Below are positions 8,233 to 17,339 of a stretch of DNA of 64,000 nt, one piece after another (the first letter of the stretch is position 1; each line of letters starts with the position of its first letter). The translations under genes and the position numbers were made by a program. The notes beneath the pieces are model-generated. The model was not told the DNA's origin. It worked only from the letters and a program-made list of their open reading frames with translations, and did not search any database. Origin of the DNA: Amycolatopsis nalaikhensis (GTDB lineage Bacteria; Actinomycetota; Actinomycetes; Mycobacteriales; Pseudonocardiaceae); assembly GCF_030264295.1 (NCBI RefSeq), contig NZ_CP127173.1:8749501-8813500 (forward strand). The letters are read 5' to 3'.

Positions 8233-9462
8233 ATGGACGAGATGGCGATGCGGCGGGCGGATGCGGTGGCGTTGGCCGACCGTGTCGGTGAGCTGCTCGC
8301 CACCATCCGTGCCGCTGATGCCGAACTCGGTGCGCTGCTGGTGGAAATCGAATCCCGTGGAGTGATGGACCTGTTCGGCTACCGCTCGGTGGCCCGCCTC
8401 TACGAGCACCTCGCCGATGTCCCGGAATCCGCGGCCGAACGTGTGGTGAAGCGGGCCCGGGCGTTGAATCCGGGCCGCAATCTCGACGGCACCCCTCTTG
8501 CTCCGGTGGCTGCCGCCACCGGCCGCACCGCCACCCGCGGCACCTTGAGTGCTCCGATGATCGATGTGATCGTCGAGACCCTGCAGCAGATCCCGGTCGA
8601 GCATCGCGAGGGTGCCGAACAGCACCTGCTCGGCCTGGCCGAGGACGCCGGGCACAAGCAGGTCGCCGCCCTGGGCGCGCGGATCGTGGCGCATCTCGAC
8701 CCTGACGGCCCGGCCCCTGAGGATATCGAACCGGCCACTCCGACCCGGGAGTTGTTCCTGCGCCGCAAGAGAACGGGGATCTGGGAGCTGTCCGGCCGGT
8801 TCGACGACGAAACCGGCACCCGCGCCAGCGCGCTGCTGGACACGCTGGCCGAACGGCGGGTCAGCGACGACGGCCCCGACCACCGTTCCCCGCAGGCCCG
8901 TTACGGGGATGCGTTCTCCGACGCCATCGATATGGCCCTCAATTCCCCGACGCTGCCGATGCAGGCCGGTGAACGCGCGCACGTGATGGTCGCGGTCTCC
9001 CTCACCGACCTGAAGACGGGTCTCGGCACCGCCACCCTGGGCGACACCGGCACCATGACCGCGGCCGAGGCGCGGGTGCATGCCTGCGACAGCATGATCA
9101 TCCCGGCGGTGCTGGGTGAGAAAAGCGAACCCCTCGATCTTGGGCGCCTCCGCCGCCTGATCTCGGCCGGGCTCCGCCGCGCCCTCTACCTGCGGGATCG
9201 GGGTTGTGCGTTCCCGGGCTGTCACCGCCCACCGAGGCATTGCCAAGGCCATCACATCCGGCATTGGGCCGACGGCGGCCCCACCAACCTGGGCAACATG
9301 GTCCTGCTCTGCGGGCACCACCACCGCCTGCTGCACCGCTCGGGCTGGCAAGTCCGCATCGCCGCCGACGGCCTTCCCGAATTCCTCCCACCGGTCTATC
9401 TGGACAAACGCCGAAAACCCCGACGCAACAACATCCACGAACCCCTACCGTTCGCAGCCTGA
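8233..9462 (+). CDS. 13E12 repeat family protein, DUF222 plus HNH endonuclease
   Basis: A 409-aa protein. The N-terminal DUF222 region holds LLATIRAADAELGALLVEIESR and FGYRSVARLYEHLADVPESAAERVVKRAR. The C-terminal HNH nuclease holds RRALYLRDRGCAFPGCHRPP, GHHIRHWADGGPT and LLCGHHHRLLH, with two CxxC/HH metal sites. This is the actinobacterial 13E12 family, often present in many copies per genome and linked in mycobacteria to REP13E12 repeats. The ATG at 8233 is chosen over an upstream in-frame TTG (8215). The gene is isolated, flanked by two stretches of odd composition, and followed by a hairpin, which suggests an independently inserted unit. The biological role of the family is not established. 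Confidence 0.9.
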   Translation: MDEMAMRRADAVALADRVGELLATIRAADAELGALLVEIESRGVMDLFGYRSVARLYEHLADVPESAAERVVKRARALNPGRNLDGTPLAPVAAATGRTATRGTLSAPMIDVIVETLQQIPVEHREGAEQHLLGLAEDAGHKQVAALGARIVAHLDPDGPAPEDIEPATPTRELFLRRKRTGIWELSGRFDDETGTRASALLDTLAERRVSDDGPDHRSPQARYGDAFSDAIDMALNSPTLPMQAGERAHVMVAVSLTDLKTGLGTATLGDTGTMTAAEARVHACDSMIIPAVLGEKSEPLDLGRLRRLISAGLRRALYLRDRGCAFPGCHRPPRHCQGHHIRHWADGGPTNLGNMVLLCGHHHRLLHRSGWQVRIAADGLPEFLPPVYLDKRRKPRRNNIHEPLPFAA

Positions 9463-9480
9463 CAACCGAACAACGGGAAA

Positions 9481-9505
9481 GGCCCGCAGCCACCGGCTAC
9501 GGGCC
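9481..9505 (+). terminator. Stem-loop terminator after the 13E12 HNH gene
   Basis: GGCCCG-C-AGCC (9481-9491) pairs with GGCT-A-CGGGCC (9495-9505) around a 3-nt loop with one mismatch, 18 nt after the stop codon. Confidence 0.6.
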
Positions 9506-9829
9506 TACACCCACGCCCCAAACACCCTGGCCACATGCCACGGAGACGAACCGCGATCACCGCCTACGCCGCTCGCAACTCCAGCGCCCAACTAAGCTCG
9601 CCGCCCACACCAGCCCGACCCCCATTCCCCATCGCAAGGCTCCCCCGACGGACCTCCACCCCGCCAACGCAACTCACGCCCCCACACCAGCCCACCCCGC
9701 GCTCCACCCACGCCAAGCCGACCCAACGAACCGCCACCACCAATCCGCCAACCCAACTCAAACCCTCCCGCCCGCACCCCCATCAACGCGACCAAGGCCC
9801 GTCACCCGGCGCAAGCCACGACCGCACCC
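9506..9829. other. Non-coding C/A-rich, T-poor island
   Basis: About 320 bp between the HNH terminator and the convergent GH35 gene. In 9661-9780 I counted 71 C, 30 A, 14 G and 5 T in 120 bases. Frames here encode only Pro/Thr/His-rich low-complexity text. No gene, promoter or clear repeat unit is visible. The skew is opposite in A/T sign to the island left of the HNH gene. Confidence 0.6.
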
Positions 9830-11659
9830 CTACCCCAGGTCAGCCTCCGGCCGGATCTCGATCGCCGTCCCCGGCTGGTGCAACTCCAGGACCACCACCG
9901 AATTCTCTCCCCGGCGCCACAACGGCTTCGGCGCATACAGCGTCCGCTGCGGCCCGATCTTCCAATACCGGCCCAAATTCACCCCGTTGAGCCAGACCAC
10001 ACCCTTCTCCCACCCCGGCAACGCGACAAACGCGTCCTCGGGACTCGCCACCGAGACCGTCGCCCGATGGAACGCCGGACCCACCACCGCACCCGTTGTG
10101 AACCGCAGGCCCGACAGGTCGTCCAACGGCAGCGGGCGCGTCTCCCAGCCGAACAGCTTCTGCTGCGTGCTCATCGCCACCCAGCCGTCGATGCCCTTGC
10201 GGTCCGCCAAGTACGGGCCGTAGTTCACCCGGCCCATCGCGTCCACCAGGATGTCGAGCCGGGTTGCGGGCTTTGTCAGCTTCACCTCCACCGTTCCCGA
10301 TGGCTGATTGCGGTCCAGCAGACCCACCTGCACTCCGTCGACGAACACCAGCGCCCGGTCGGCCAGCCCGTGGATGCTCAACGGTCCCGCGTGCGGTCCC
10401 TGGACCGTCGTTCGATAGTGAATCAAACCCGTTGCCTGCCCCACTCTCTCCATCGGCAACGGCTGGGCCGACCGCACCGGCTTCGACAACACCGGCAACG
10501 CCTCCAGCAACGATGCCGACCCCGATACCGTCACCGTCTGTGCCGGTTGCCTCGGCGAACGCGCCGGTACCGGGCCTACCGGGGCCTTTGTGTACTTCGT
10601 GATCACTGATCGCAACGCCGTGAACTTCGCTCCTACGTCTCCCGCTTCACCCACCGGGGAGTCGTAGTCGTAGCTCGTCACCGTTGGCTGGTATGTCGTG
10701 CCTGACGTGTTCGCCCCGGCCGTGAAGCCGAAATTCGTGCCTCCGCACGCCATGTACAAGTTCACCGACGCTCCCGTGGCCAGCAACGTGTCCACGTACG
10801 ACGCCATCTGGGCCGCGTCGCGTGTGTGGTGTTCCTCGCCCCAGTGGTCGAACCAGCCGTCCCAGTACTCCGCCATCATCACCGGCTTGCCCGGCTGGAA
10901 CTCCTTCATCGCCGCGATGCTCGGCCGGGGGTCGCCGTCGCCCGTTCCGACCTCCAACGTTCCCGGGAGGGAGCCGAACCTCATGAAGAACTCCGATGCT
11001 CCGTCCGCCGCGAACAGCAAGCTCGTCATCCCTCGCGACCGCAAGCCGTCTCGCAAGTGGGCCAGGTAACTCGTGTCGTTCCCGTAGCTGCCGTACTCGT
11101 TCTCGATCTGGACCGCCACCACCGGGCCGCCGTGCTGGGCCTCCAGCGGCACCAGCCGCGGGATCAGCTCGTCGTACCACTCGTCCACCGCCGCCAAGTA
11201 CGCCGGGTCCGCGCAGCGCAGCTCCATGTCGCGATCCGCCAGCAACCACGACGGCAGCCCGCCGAACTCCCACTCCGCGCAGATGTACGGGCTCGGGCGG
11301 ACGATCACCTGGAACCCCAGCTCCCCCGCCGTCCGGATGAACCTCGGCAGGTCTCGCCAGCCCGAGAAGTCCGCCCTCCCCCGCTTCGGCTGGTGGAAGT
11401 TCCACGCCACGTACGTCTCGATCGTGTTCAACCCCAGTGCCTTCAGGCGCTCCAGGCGGTCGCGCCACTGGTCCGGGTGGATGCGGAAGTAGTGGATCGC
11501 GCCCGACACGATCTGGAACGGCTTTCCGTCCAGCAGGAACCGCTCGCCCGACACGCTCAAGCCGCGGCGGCCCGCCGCTCCGGCCGGGCCCGCCAGCACC
11601 GCGCTCGCCGTGATCGCCGCCGCTCCGCCCAGGAACCCGCGCCTGGTCAACCCCGTCAT
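9830..11659 (-). CDS. Exported beta-galactosidase, glycoside hydrolase family 35
   Basis: A 609-aa protein with a twin-arginine signal (MTGLTRRGFLGGAAAITASA), so it is likely exported folded. The GH35 fold starts at residue 34 (GERFLLDGKPFQIVSGAIHYFRIH). The acid/base Glu is in AVQIENEYGSYG and the nucleophile Glu in MMAEYWDGWFDHWG. C-terminal beta-sandwich domains end with WLNGVNLGRYWKIGPQ, typical of the family. It removes terminal beta-linked galactose. Its ATG overlaps the stop of the GH84 gene (ATGA), making it the last gene of the three-glycosidase operon. The length is normal for bacterial GH35. Confidence 0.95.
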   Translation of the reverse strand: MTGLTRRGFLGGAAAITASAVLAGPAGAAGRRGLSVSGERFLLDGKPFQIVSGAIHYFRIHPDQWRDRLERLKALGLNTIETYVAWNFHQPKRGRADFSGWRDLPRFIRTAGELGFQVIVRPSPYICAEWEFGGLPSWLLADRDMELRCADPAYLAAVDEWYDELIPRLVPLEAQHGGPVVAVQIENEYGSYGNDTSYLAHLRDGLRSRGMTSLLFAADGASEFFMRFGSLPGTLEVGTGDGDPRPSIAAMKEFQPGKPVMMAEYWDGWFDHWGEEHHTRDAAQMASYVDTLLATGASVNLYMACGGTNFGFTAGANTSGTTYQPTVTSYDYDSPVGEAGDVGAKFTALRSVITKYTKAPVGPVPARSPRQPAQTVTVSGSASLLEALPVLSKPVRSAQPLPMERVGQATGLIHYRTTVQGPHAGPLSIHGLADRALVFVDGVQVGLLDRNQPSGTVEVKLTKPATRLDILVDAMGRVNYGPYLADRKGIDGWVAMSTQQKLFGWETRPLPLDDLSGLRFTTGAVVGPAFHRATVSVASPEDAFVALPGWEKGVVWLNGVNLGRYWKIGPQRTLYAPKPLWRRGENSVVVLELHQPGTAIEIRPEADLG

Positions 11660-13509
11660 GACTGCTCCCGGATCTGCGCGAGGAACGTGTCCAGGACGCC
11701 GTCGCCGACCAGTGCCTGGCGCACGCCCCAGCGGTTCGTGTTGCCCGTCTTCACCGCCTGTGCCCGCGCCACCAGCGCGTCGGCTTCCGCAGTGAGCTGG
11801 TCCGCTCGAGTCTGGTCGCCTCGGGTCGCCGCTGCCAGCGCGTCGAGGCGGGTCGCCATCGCCTTGCCCCACAACGCCGTCGCGTCCAGCCACGGTCCCG
11901 CTTCCGTCACGAACGCCTGCTGGACCCGGCCGCCGCGGATCACGTCGGCCGCGTCGCGGATGCGGACCGCATATGCGCGCAACTCGTTCAACGCCCGGTG
12001 GTCGCCTGCCTTCCAGTGGGCCCAGAAGTCCGCGATCTTCGCCGCCAGGACCGGGGCCTGCGGCTGCCACGGCGTCGGGCCGAACGTCGGGGCCAGGTGC
12101 TCCAGGTCCGCGAACACCGTCAACGCCGCCGTCGCGCGCGGGTCGCCGCCCGCCAAGCGCCCCAGCGCCTGCGGCCACGACCGCGACGGCGTGTATCCCG
12201 CGTCATTCCACGCGAAGTCCGCCGCGCCGAACTCGGCGACCTCGCTCGCCGCCTCCTGGTTCATCGGATTCGCGACGATCCCGTTCAGGTACCGGGACAG
12301 CCCGGCCTCGCGCTGCGCGTACGGGGCCAGCAGCAGGCGGCCCGCCGACTGCTCGTAGTCGTTCACCGGGTAGTTGTCCCAGAGGAACACCTTGCGTCCG
12401 TACACTGTGGACACCTGGGCGGCTTCGTCCGTGGTCACGCTCGGCGGGACCACGTCGGTCCCGGTCCACTGCACCACCACCGACGGGTCGAGGTGCTCGC
12501 GCAGCTCCGTCTTGTACGGCGAGTCCTTCAGGTCGCTGTACTCCGTCGGCACCGTCTGCAGCGGCCGGACACCGTCGTGGGTCTTCGCGAACTTCTCGGT
12601 GATCGTGTTCAGCAGCGACACCTGCGCCGTGCCCGCGGCGGCCTGGCCGGGGGCGCCGAACGCCGCCTGGTCGCCGTCGCAGTTCCACTTCGTGTACGAG
12701 ATGTCGTCGAACGGCAGCGAGAACGAGCGCACGCCGAGGTCGTACACCGCCTGGAACTTCGCCACGACCGCCGCCACGTCCGACGGCGACGAGAAGCAGA
12801 TCGACACCCCGGGCGACAGCGCGTAGGTGAACTCGACGTGGTGGGCGTTCGCCGCCCGCACCAGCTGCCCCAGCGTGGCCAGCTCGTCGGCCGGGTACGG
12901 GTCGCGCCACCGCGCGCGCAGGTACGCGTCGTCCTTGGCGCTGTAGATGTACGTGTTCGCCTTGACCTCGCCGAGGAACGCGATCTGCCGCAGGCGGTCC
13001 TCGGTCGTCCACGGTGGACCGTAGAACCCCTCGATCGACCCGCGCAGCGCCATGTTCGGCCAGTCGCGCACGGTCGCGCCGCTCACCACCCAGCCGTGGC
13101 CGTGCCGGACGAGCAGCTGCCGCAACGTCTGGACGCCGTAGTACTGGCCGGCGCCGTCGCGGCCGCCGATGGTGATGCCCGAGCGCGACACGCTCAGTGC
13201 GTACCCCTCGGCCTGCGCCGGGACGTCCCGACCGGTGCCGCCGAGCCGGATGACCAGGCCGTGGCCGCCAGTGGTGACGCCGTGGTCGCGCAACACCGAC
13301 GTCAGGAGGTCCTTGGCCGCCGGGTCGGTGCCGGGCTCGGTGACGAGCGCCACCGACGACGGCAGCGGCACGTCCGCGGACGTGCGGCTGATCTGCTGCG
13401 GGGTCGGGGAAACCACCGGAAGCGCGCCTTCGGCGACAGCCGGGCCGGTGACGGTGAGAGTGGCGGCCACCGTCACGACGGCGGCGAACAGAGCTCTGCG
13501 GCGGGTCAT
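11656..13509 (-). CDS. Secreted beta-N-acetylglucosaminidase, glycoside hydrolase family 84
   Basis: A 617-aa protein with a Sec signal peptide (MTRRRALFAAVVTVAATLTV, cleavage near AVAEG). An N-terminal GH20b-like domain (VSPTPQQISR... GAGQYYGVQTLRQLL) precedes the GH84 barrel, which opens with RGSIEGFYGPPWT. It carries the catalytic Asp pair in SLPFDDISYTKWN, used by the family for substrate-assisted catalysis. GH84 enzymes release terminal beta-GlcNAc from O- or N-glycans or hyaluronan-type chains. It lies 9 bp after the GH29 gene and overlaps the GH35 start, so it is the middle gene of the operon. Confidence 0.94.
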   Translation of the reverse strand: MTRRRALFAAVVTVAATLTVTGPAVAEGALPVVSPTPQQISRTSADVPLPSSVALVTEPGTDPAAKDLLTSVLRDHGVTTGGHGLVIRLGGTGRDVPAQAEGYALSVSRSGITIGGRDGAGQYYGVQTLRQLLVRHGHGWVVSGATVRDWPNMALRGSIEGFYGPPWTTEDRLRQIAFLGEVKANTYIYSAKDDAYLRARWRDPYPADELATLGQLVRAANAHHVEFTYALSPGVSICFSSPSDVAAVVAKFQAVYDLGVRSFSLPFDDISYTKWNCDGDQAAFGAPGQAAAGTAQVSLLNTITEKFAKTHDGVRPLQTVPTEYSDLKDSPYKTELREHLDPSVVVQWTGTDVVPPSVTTDEAAQVSTVYGRKVFLWDNYPVNDYEQSAGRLLLAPYAQREAGLSRYLNGIVANPMNQEAASEVAEFGAADFAWNDAGYTPSRSWPQALGRLAGGDPRATAALTVFADLEHLAPTFGPTPWQPQAPVLAAKIADFWAHWKAGDHRALNELRAYAVRIRDAADVIRGGRVQQAFVTEAGPWLDATALWGKAMATRLDALAAATRGDQTRADQLTAEADALVARAQAVKTGNTNRWGVRQALVGDGVLDTFLAQIREQS

Positions 13510-13518
13510 GGCTCCCTT

Positions 13519-15330
13519 TCAGACGACGGTGCGGTACAACGCGAAGGTGGCCAGGTACGGCGTGGCGCGGGACTGCGTGACGACGACGCGCAGCCGGGCG
13601 GCGGTCACCGGCGCGGGCAGCGTGACCAGGCGGGTGTAGCCGATCGTCGTCACCGTCGCGAGGGTCTGCCAGGTGCCGCCGATCTCGGCTTGCACGAGTG
13701 CGCCTTCCACGTGCTGGCCGCGCGTGATGTCCTCGCCGAGCCGGATCTGGTCGAACGTGACCGGCCGGGGCAGCCGGACGTCGAGCGGATGGTCCAAGGG
13801 AACCGCCGTGGTCAGCGACGAGTCCGTGACGGCGCCGGGAGCACCGGCCGCGAGGTTGCGGCTCTGCGTCCGGGCGATCGCCTGCCCGAACCCGGCCAGC
13901 GCGGCCGTGTCGGCGGGCGCGATCCGGCCGTCCGGGCCGGGCGGGATGTTGAGCAGCAGCGACGAGTTCCGCCCCACCGTCCGGCGGTAGATGTCGACGA
14001 GCTGCGTGGGCGACTTCGGCGTCTGGTCCGGGTGGAAGAACCAGCCGGGGCGGATGGAGACGTCGGATTCCGCGGGCGCCCATTGCAGGTACCGCACCGA
14101 CGGATCGGCCAGCACCTGCCGCGACCCGAGGTCTTCGGCGGTCGCGCCGCCGACGAACAGCTCTTCGTTGTGTGCCGTGTTCGGGTCACCGGTCGTGGGC
14201 AGCGGGCTCCACTCGGTTTCACGGGCCTGCCCGGCCTCGTTGCCGACCCAGCGCACGCCCGCGGGCCCGGCGAAGGTGACGGTGTCCGGGGACAGCGCGT
14301 GGATCATCCGGAACCAGGTGGTGAAGTCGTAGGTTTCGCCGATCCCGCGGTCGCGCCACGGGTTCGCGCCGTCCAGCCACAGCTCGTCGATCGGGCCGTA
14401 CTGGGTGAACAGCTCGTAGATCTGGTTGAGGTAGTAGGCGTTGTAGTCGTCTTCGTCGACGGTGAACTTCGGCAGTTTCCCGGCGGCGAGGGCGGCCGCG
14501 CGGTCGTCGTGCGGCACCAGCGTCGGGATGGTCCGGCGGGTGATCGCGCTGCCGGTGCCGTAGCGGCCCTGGCCCTGCGGTGAGCTCGCGCGGTCCTCGT
14601 AGGTGGCCTGCTCCTCGATGCTCAACGGCTGCCCGGCGGCGACTTTCGCCTCGATGCGCTGCACCTCGTCGGCGAAGAACGACTTGGGCAGCTCGGCGCC
14701 GTCGGCAGGCGACAGGTAGACGCCGACCTTGAGCCCGGCGGCCCGGGCCGAGGTGACGTAGTCGCGCAGGACGTCGCCGCGCGGGTTCGCGCAAGCGGAG
14801 TTGCGGGTCTGCCAATACGCCGAAGGGTCCGTCGACCGCGCGGCTTCCGCCGCGTCGCGGGCCTCGTCGGTGCAGCCCGGCGTCAGCCACCACGGGCTCG
14901 CGACGACGGAGTGGTTCGTGTAGCGCGTCGGGTAGAGGACGAACCCGTCGTGGTGCTTGGCCGTGAGCATCACCTGCGTTACGCCTGCGGCCTTGAGGGA
15001 CCGCATCCACTGGTCCGTGTCGACGGCCGGCGGCGCGAAGGTCGACTCCTTCTCGGCGCCGGACCCCCATTCGCGGTCGGTGAAGGTGTTCATCCCGAAG
15101 TGCGTGAACGCCGTGACCGGCCGCTGCTGCCAGGCGAGCTGACCTTTCCGCGGGACGACGGCGGCGGCCTTGGCGACGATCCGGGCCGGGTTGTCGCACG
15201 ACTGGACGGTCATGATGGTCGCGGGCCGGATCGGCCCGCCGCACCCGTCGTCGGCGGCGGCCGGCGAAACCGCCGGTAGCGCCGCGGAAACGGCGGCGGC
15301 GACGACGAGGACCAGTCCGCGGATCGGCAT
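13519..15330 (-). CDS. Secreted alpha-L-fucosidase, glycoside hydrolase family 29
   Basis: A 603-aa protein with a Sec signal peptide (MPIRGLVLVVAAAVSAALPA). The catalytic barrel shows FTHFGMNTFTDREWG, AKHHDGFVLYPT and DELWLDGANPW, the last carrying the nucleophile Asp of retaining fucosidases. A C-terminal F5/8-type C (discoidin-like) carbohydrate-binding domain follows from about residue 480. The first part contains a four-cysteine segment (DDGCGGPIRP... VQSCDNP) not common in the family. It is the first gene of the fucosidase-hexosaminidase-galactosidase operon. Family members cleave alpha-1,2/3/4/6-linked fucose from glycans. Confidence 0.93.
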   Translation of the reverse strand: MPIRGLVLVVAAAVSAALPAVSPAAADDGCGGPIRPATIMTVQSCDNPARIVAKAAAVVPRKGQLAWQQRPVTAFTHFGMNTFTDREWGSGAEKESTFAPPAVDTDQWMRSLKAAGVTQVMLTAKHHDGFVLYPTRYTNHSVVASPWWLTPGCTDEARDAAEAARSTDPSAYWQTRNSACANPRGDVLRDYVTSARAAGLKVGVYLSPADGAELPKSFFADEVQRIEAKVAAGQPLSIEEQATYEDRASSPQGQGRYGTGSAITRRTIPTLVPHDDRAAALAAGKLPKFTVDEDDYNAYYLNQIYELFTQYGPIDELWLDGANPWRDRGIGETYDFTTWFRMIHALSPDTVTFAGPAGVRWVGNEAGQARETEWSPLPTTGDPNTAHNEELFVGGATAEDLGSRQVLADPSVRYLQWAPAESDVSIRPGWFFHPDQTPKSPTQLVDIYRRTVGRNSSLLLNIPPGPDGRIAPADTAALAGFGQAIARTQSRNLAAGAPGAVTDSSLTTAVPLDHPLDVRLPRPVTFDQIRLGEDITRGQHVEGALVQAEIGGTWQTLATVTTIGYTRLVTLPAPVTAARLRVVVTQSRATPYLATFALYRTVV

Positions 15331-15564
15331 GCTGCTCCCTCATGACGGACCGCGGCCACGAACCCGGCGGCGGCGGATCGGGGGTGGACGCTGGCCAGAC
15401 TAGGTCGGCCAGCCATCGGATGTCTAGACCTGACGAGATGACAAGGAATGTCGTGGATCCCTGACCCGCCGGGGATTGATCCGATGGGTCAGCGAGCGCG
15501 AGCGGGTCCGGTAGCCTGTGTTCACGAAGTGAACAGCCGTCTCAGACGTCCCGCGGAGGCTCCC
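15331..15564. promoter_or_regulatory. Divergent promoter region between the glycosidase operon and the IclR gene
   Basis: This 234-bp gap must hold the promoters of the fucosidase operon (minus) and the iclR gene (plus). Besides the IclR palindrome at 15520-15534, it contains the small palindrome GTCTAGAC and the half-sites TAGGTC/AGACCT around 15400-15430. No recognised -10/-35 pair stands out. Confidence 0.4.
15520..15534. promoter_or_regulatory. IclR-type operator, copy 1
   Basis: The perfect palindrome GTTCACGAAGTGAAC (6-3-6 arrangement) lies 30 bp before the iclR-family start codon. The same 15 bases recur at 18732-18746. IclR proteins commonly bind 15-bp palindromes with this 6-3-6 spacing. 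Autoregulation is inferred. Confidence 0.75.
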
Positions 15565-16356
15565 GTGACCAAACCGACGCGGTCCCCGGACGCCCGCGCG
15601 GACCAGGCCGACATCCAGGCGGTGAGCCGGGTCAGCCAGATCCTGTCGCTGTTCGACCCCGCCACCCCCGAGGTCACCGCGGCCGAGGTCGCCGAGCGGC
15701 TCGGGCTCAACCGCACCACCGCCTACCGCTACTGCACGTCGCTGGTTGCGGCCGGGCTACTCGAACGCAGCAACGACGGCGGCTACGTGCCCGGCGGCCT
15801 GCTGCTGCAGCTCGGCGCGTTCGCCATCGGGCACCGCCGCGTCGTGAACCTGGCGCCGCGGCACATGCAAGCCCTTTCGCGCGCGACGCAGACGAGCGTC
15901 GTGCTCAGCCTGTGGGGGCTCACCGGCCCGGTCGTCTCGCGGGTCGAGGAGAACGTCTCCACCATCGTCGTCGTGTCCGTGCGCGTCGGCAGCCACCTGC
16001 CGCTGGACACCGCGCAGAGCAAGGTGTTCCTCGCTTACCACGCCGACCAGCTGTCAATGGAACGGCTGATCGGCAACCTGTCCGGCACGGCGCGCGACGA
16101 GCTGCGCGCGGACGTCGACCGGGTGCGCGCGGTCGGGCACTGCTCCGCGATGAGCACGCCCGGGATCGTCGCGGTGGCCGCGCCCGTGTTCGACGAGTAC
16201 GGCATCTGCGCCACGCTGGCGATCGTCGGCCCGGACAACACGCTGTCGATGTCGGACGACGCGCCCGAACTGCGCGTCGTCGTCGACACCGCGCGCGAGC
16301 TCACCCACGAGCTGGGCGGGCACTACCGGCCCGACGACGTCCAGCGGGCGGTGTAG
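15565..16356 (+). CDS. IclR family transcriptional regulator
   Basis: A 263-aa protein. The start is the GTG at 15565 (VTKPTRSPD), preceded by GCGGAGG; the longer frame would cover the operator. The N-terminal winged helix (VSRVSQILSLFDPATPEVTAAEVAERLGLNRTTAYRY) is followed by the IclR effector domain with ALSRATQTSVVLSLW, LPLDTAQSKVFLAY and the TPGIVAVAAPVFD strand. IclR regulators respond to small catabolic ligands. The identical palindrome before this gene and in the MFS/hydrolase intergenic region indicates that it controls itself and the catabolic cluster to the right. Its 3' end overlaps the convergent DHOD-like gene by 34 bp. Confidence 0.93.
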   Translation: MTKPTRSPDARADQADIQAVSRVSQILSLFDPATPEVTAAEVAERLGLNRTTAYRYCTSLVAAGLLERSNDGGYVPGGLLLQLGAFAIGHRRVVNLAPRHMQALSRATQTSVVLSLWGLTGPVVSRVEENVSTIVVVSVRVGSHLPLDTAQSKVFLAYHADQLSMERLIGNLSGTARDELRADVDRVRAVGHCSAMSTPGIVAVAAPVFDEYGICATLAIVGPDNTLSMSDDAPELRVVVDTARELTHELGGHYRPDDVQRAV

Positions 16357-17339
16357 GGCAGCCACGCCGGAGACGGCGGCGGCGGCACGTCGCCGTACTC
16401 GCGGGTGCCCGCCAGCGCGCTGCCGACGAAGTCTTCGCCGATCCCGGAAACGCCGTCGACCATGACCCGGAGGGCGGCGGGACCGCCGATCCACAGCGCG
16501 GTGACGACCTCGACCGCCCGCGCGCCGGAAGCGAGGAACCGCAGCACGTCCTTCGCGGTGCGGGCGCCGTTGGTGCCGATCAGGGGCACGTCGAGCTGCC
16601 GGAAAGCCTTGCTCACCCAGTAGAGGCTCATCGGCAAGCAGCCCGGAGAACTCCACGCGCCCCACGAACCGAGCACCGCTCCGCCGTCGAGATCCGGCAG
16701 GAAGCCCGGGTACCGGCCGACCAGGCCGACGGCGTCCGCGCCCGCCGCCCGGGCCGCGCGGGCGAGCGCGACGACGTCCGACGCCTGGCCCGGCAGCTTC
16801 ACGAACAACGGCACGTCGACCGCGGAACGCACGACGCGCACCGCGTCGGTCACACCGTCCACTTCGGTCAGTTGCCGCACGGCCCGCGCCTCACGGCCGT
16901 GCGGGGCACCGATGTTGAGTTCGACCGCCGGAACCACCGAGGCCATCGCGCGCCCGATCCGCGCGGCCGCCTCCGGGTCACCGAGGGTGATGCTGCCGAG
17001 CACCGGGCAACCCCGGGCGGAGCCGTACGCGTTGGCGTCGGCCAGCACGCCGAGCCAGTCGTCCAGGTCCACCTGCGCGAGCCCGGAGCGGTTCAACAGG
17101 CCGTCACCGGGCATCCCGGCGCCCGGCGGCCGCACCGAGCCGTCCGCGGCGACGAACGCGTAGTCCGCGATGTCCAGCTGGCGCCGGGCGGCGGCGCTCT
17201 CGTTCACCGACTTCGCCACCACCGCCCCGGCGCCCGCGTCCACGCACGCGGTGATCCCCGCGAGGGTCATGGTCAGCTCGGACGAGCCGACCCACACCGG
17301 ATTGGCGGTGACCAGTCCCCCGAGCTCCACCCGGTCCAT
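16323..17339 (-). CDS. Dihydroorotate dehydrogenase-like FMN protein
   Basis: A 338-aa protein with a TIM-barrel FMN-dependent architecture: LGGLVTANPVWVGSSELTM at the start, VVAKSV, VELNIGAPHGREARA, VPLFVKLPGQASDVVALARAARAAGAD, then PLIGTNGARTAKDVLRFLASGARAVEV, the phosphate-binding end. This matches the DHODH/dihydropyrimidine-dehydrogenase catalytic domain. The catalytic Cys/Ser of true DHODH is not obvious, so the substrate is probably not dihydroorotate. Its ATG directly abuts the MFS transporter stop, forming a two-gene operon that shares the IclR palindrome upstream. Its role in the catabolic cluster is inferred from position. Confidence 0.85.
   Translation of the reverse strand: MDRVELGGLVTANPVWVGSSELTMTLAGITACVDAGAGAVVAKSVNESAAARRQLDIADYAFVAADGSVRPPGAGMPGDGLLNRSGLAQVDLDDWLGVLADANAYGSARGCPVLGSITLGDPEAAARIGRAMASVVPAVELNIGAPHGREARAVRQLTEVDGVTDAVRVVRSAVDVPLFVKLPGQASDVVALARAARAAGADAVGLVGRYPGFLPDLDGGAVLGSWGAWSSPGCLPMSLYWVSKAFRQLDVPLIGTNGARTAKDVLRFLASGARAVEVVTALWIGGPAALRVMVDGVSGIGEDFVGSALAGTREYGDVPPPPSPAWLPYTARWTSSGR

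Noticed and set aside
9535..9990. 151-aa Pro/Thr-rich plus-strand frame
   Set aside because: It derives from C/A-rich non-coding DNA and runs into the antisense of the GH35 gene. No start signal.
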